Positions 5,830-6,791 of a DNA stretch of 6,791 bases are shown piece after piece. Position numbers and translations under genes: made by a program. Source of the DNA: Bacillota bacterium (lineage in GTDB: Bacteria; Bacillota; Clostridia; Peptostreptococcales; Anaerovoracaceae); the NCBI GenBank assembly GCA_016282655.1, contig JAEELK010000027.1, forward strand, positions 1-6,791. Direction: 5' to 3'. A model generated the notes under the pieces. The model worked only from the letters and a program-made list of their open reading frames with translations. It did not search any database and was not told the origin of the DNA. How positions within the stretch are numbered: position 1 is the first letter of the stretch; every line of letters begins with the position of its first letter.

Positions 5830-6791
5830 TCTGCCCAACGGCTATCTCGTGACCATGCGAAAGGGCATCGGGTCGCTCGGCCGCTTCGCTTCCGGGCTCT
5901 CCGAAGGGCGCGGGAGCAGAGCGGAGCGGCTGCGGCGCCTGAAAGAAGCGCTCGCGGCCGCCGACGCCGTCGTGCTCGGCGCGGGCGCGGGGCTCTCCAC
6001 GGCGGCCGGCTTCACCTACGCGGGCGAGCGCTTCCGCCGCTATTTCTCCGACTTTGAAGAAGCCTTCGGATTTCACGACATGTACGCCGGCGGCTTCTTC
6101 GTCATGGAGCTTCCGCCCGAGATCGCGTGGGCCTTCTGGTCCAGAAACATCTGGATCAACCGTTACACGGACCCGGCGGGACCGGTCTACCGCGATCTGC
6201 TCGCGCTGCTCCGGGGCAGAGACTACTTCGTGATCACCACCAACGTGGACCATCAGTTCCAGCGGGCGGGCTTCGACAAGGCACGCCTCTTCTACACCCA
6301 GGGCGACTACGGGCTCTGGCAATGCAGCACGCCCTGCCACGACAGGACCTATGACAACGAGGACGCCGTGCGCGAGATGCTCCTGGCGCAGGGCTTCGGC
6401 TTCGGGGCGGACGGGACGCTCTCCTTCCCGGATGGACGGGCGCCCGGGATGACCGTGCCGCCCGGGCTGCTCCCCCGCTGCCCCGTCTGCGGCGAGCCCA
6501 TGAAGATGAATCTGCGCGGAGACGACAGCTTCGTCGAGGACGAGGGCTGGCACAGGGCTTCCGCGGCCTATCTGGACTTTCTGAACAGCCACGAAGGGCA
6601 GCGCCTGCTCTTCCTGGAGATCGGCGTCGGGAACAACACGCCCATGATCATCAAATACCCCTTCTGGCAGATGGCGGGCGAGAATGAAAACGCCGTCTAC
6701 GCCTGTCTGAATTACAACGAAGCCTGCTGCCCCGCGCTGATCGAGGATCGCTCCATCGTGCTCTCCGGCGACAGCGGCGAAGTGATCCGGC
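5810..6791 (+). CDS. Class-M (SirTM-type) sirtuin, probable protein ADP-ribosyltransferase, 3' end cut by the window
   Basis: The reading frame stays open from the ATG at 5810 to the right edge (327 codons), probably close to the full length. The Rossmann NAD-binding motif is VVLGAGAGLSTAAGFTYAGERF (54-75). VITTNVDHQF (141-150) holds Asn145, and YTQGDYG (162-168) puts Gln164 where ordinary sirtuins have their catalytic histidine. CxxxC (Cys172, Cys176) and CPVC (Cys224, Cys227) form the zinc site. LEIGVGNNTP (269-278) replaces the usual GTSL motif. These substitutions and the linked macrodomain gene identify the SirTM family. Those enzymes transfer ADP-ribose to proteins; the characterised target is a lipoylated GcvH-like carrier. 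The start at 5810 is preferred because AAGG lies eight bases upstream inside the macrodomain gene. The next in-frame ATG (5855) lacks a ribosome site. A plain deacetylase role is unlikely. Confidence 0.92.
   Translation, partial: MKNDSSDLPNGYLVTMRKGIGSLGRFASGLSEGRGSRAERLRRLKEALAAADAVVLGAGAGLSTAAGFTYAGERFRRYFSDFEEAFGFHDMYAGGFFVMELPPEIAWAFWSRNIWINRYTDPAGPVYRDLLALLRGRDYFVITTNVDHQFQRAGFDKARLFYTQGDYGLWQCSTPCHDRTYDNEDAVREMLLAQGFGFGADGTLSFPDGRAPGMTVPPGLLPRCPVCGEPMKMNLRGDDSFVEDEGWHRASAAYLDFLNSHEGQRLLFLEIGVGNNTPMIIKYPFWQMAGENENAVYACLNYNEACCPALIEDRSIVLSGDSGEVIR

Noticed and set aside
5786..6592. A 268-codon minus-strand frame opposite the sirtuin gene
   Set aside because: It is antisense to a frame that carries complete sirtuin motifs and zinc cysteines, and no family is recognisable in it.
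5810..6791. Ordinary NAD-dependent protein deacetylase (CobB/Sir2)
   Set aside because: The catalytic-histidine position is glutamine, the GTSL motif is replaced by GVGNNTP, and the gene overlaps a zinc-macrodomain hydrolase. All of these point to class M.

Overview
The window is GC-rich and tightly packed. It looks like a chromosomal segment from a high-GC Firmicute, most likely of class Clostridia. Three things point that way: a lysine (L-box) riboswitch in front of an amino-acid ABC transporter, a short-linker Ser/Gly-rich lipoprotein signal, and a zinc-macrodomain plus class-M sirtuin gene pair. The lineage is an inference. No rRNA, tRNA or single-copy marker is present to confirm it.

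Two divergent transcription units share a control region of about 520 bases (about 2688-3210). The leftward unit (minus strand) starts at a consensus sigma-A-type promoter at 2959-2987. It runs through a lysine riboswitch (2783-2951) and a terminator hairpin (2714-2745). It then encodes a lipoprotein solute-binding protein (1839-2687), a permease (935-1822), an ATPase (162-917) and the first 53 codons of a probable M20-family metallopeptidase (160 to beyond the left edge). Gaps between these genes are 1 to 17 bases, so they form one operon. The riboswitch predicts that lysine is the transported substrate and that high lysine ends transcription before the first gene.

The rightward unit (plus strand) starts at an extended -10 promoter (3128-3156). 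It encodes a long-chain-type acyl-CoA synthetase (3211-4953), a zinc-macrodomain ADP-ribosyl hydrolase (5008-5829) and a class-M (SirTM-type) sirtuin (5810 to beyond the right edge). The last two overlap by 20 bases. They form a writer/eraser pair: the sirtuin is expected to attach ADP-ribose to a protein using NAD+, and the macrodomain enzyme to remove it. A hairpin with a short T tract lies between the synthetase and this pair and may weaken co-expression.

The most interesting parts are the riboswitch, whose aptamer, kissing loops, antiterminator and terminator can all be traced by eye, and the macrodomain-SirTM module. In characterised bacterial examples this module sits beside lipoate-ligase and GcvH-like genes. 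Here its visible neighbour is a fatty-acyl adenylating enzyme, and the GcvH-like target, if any, is outside the window.
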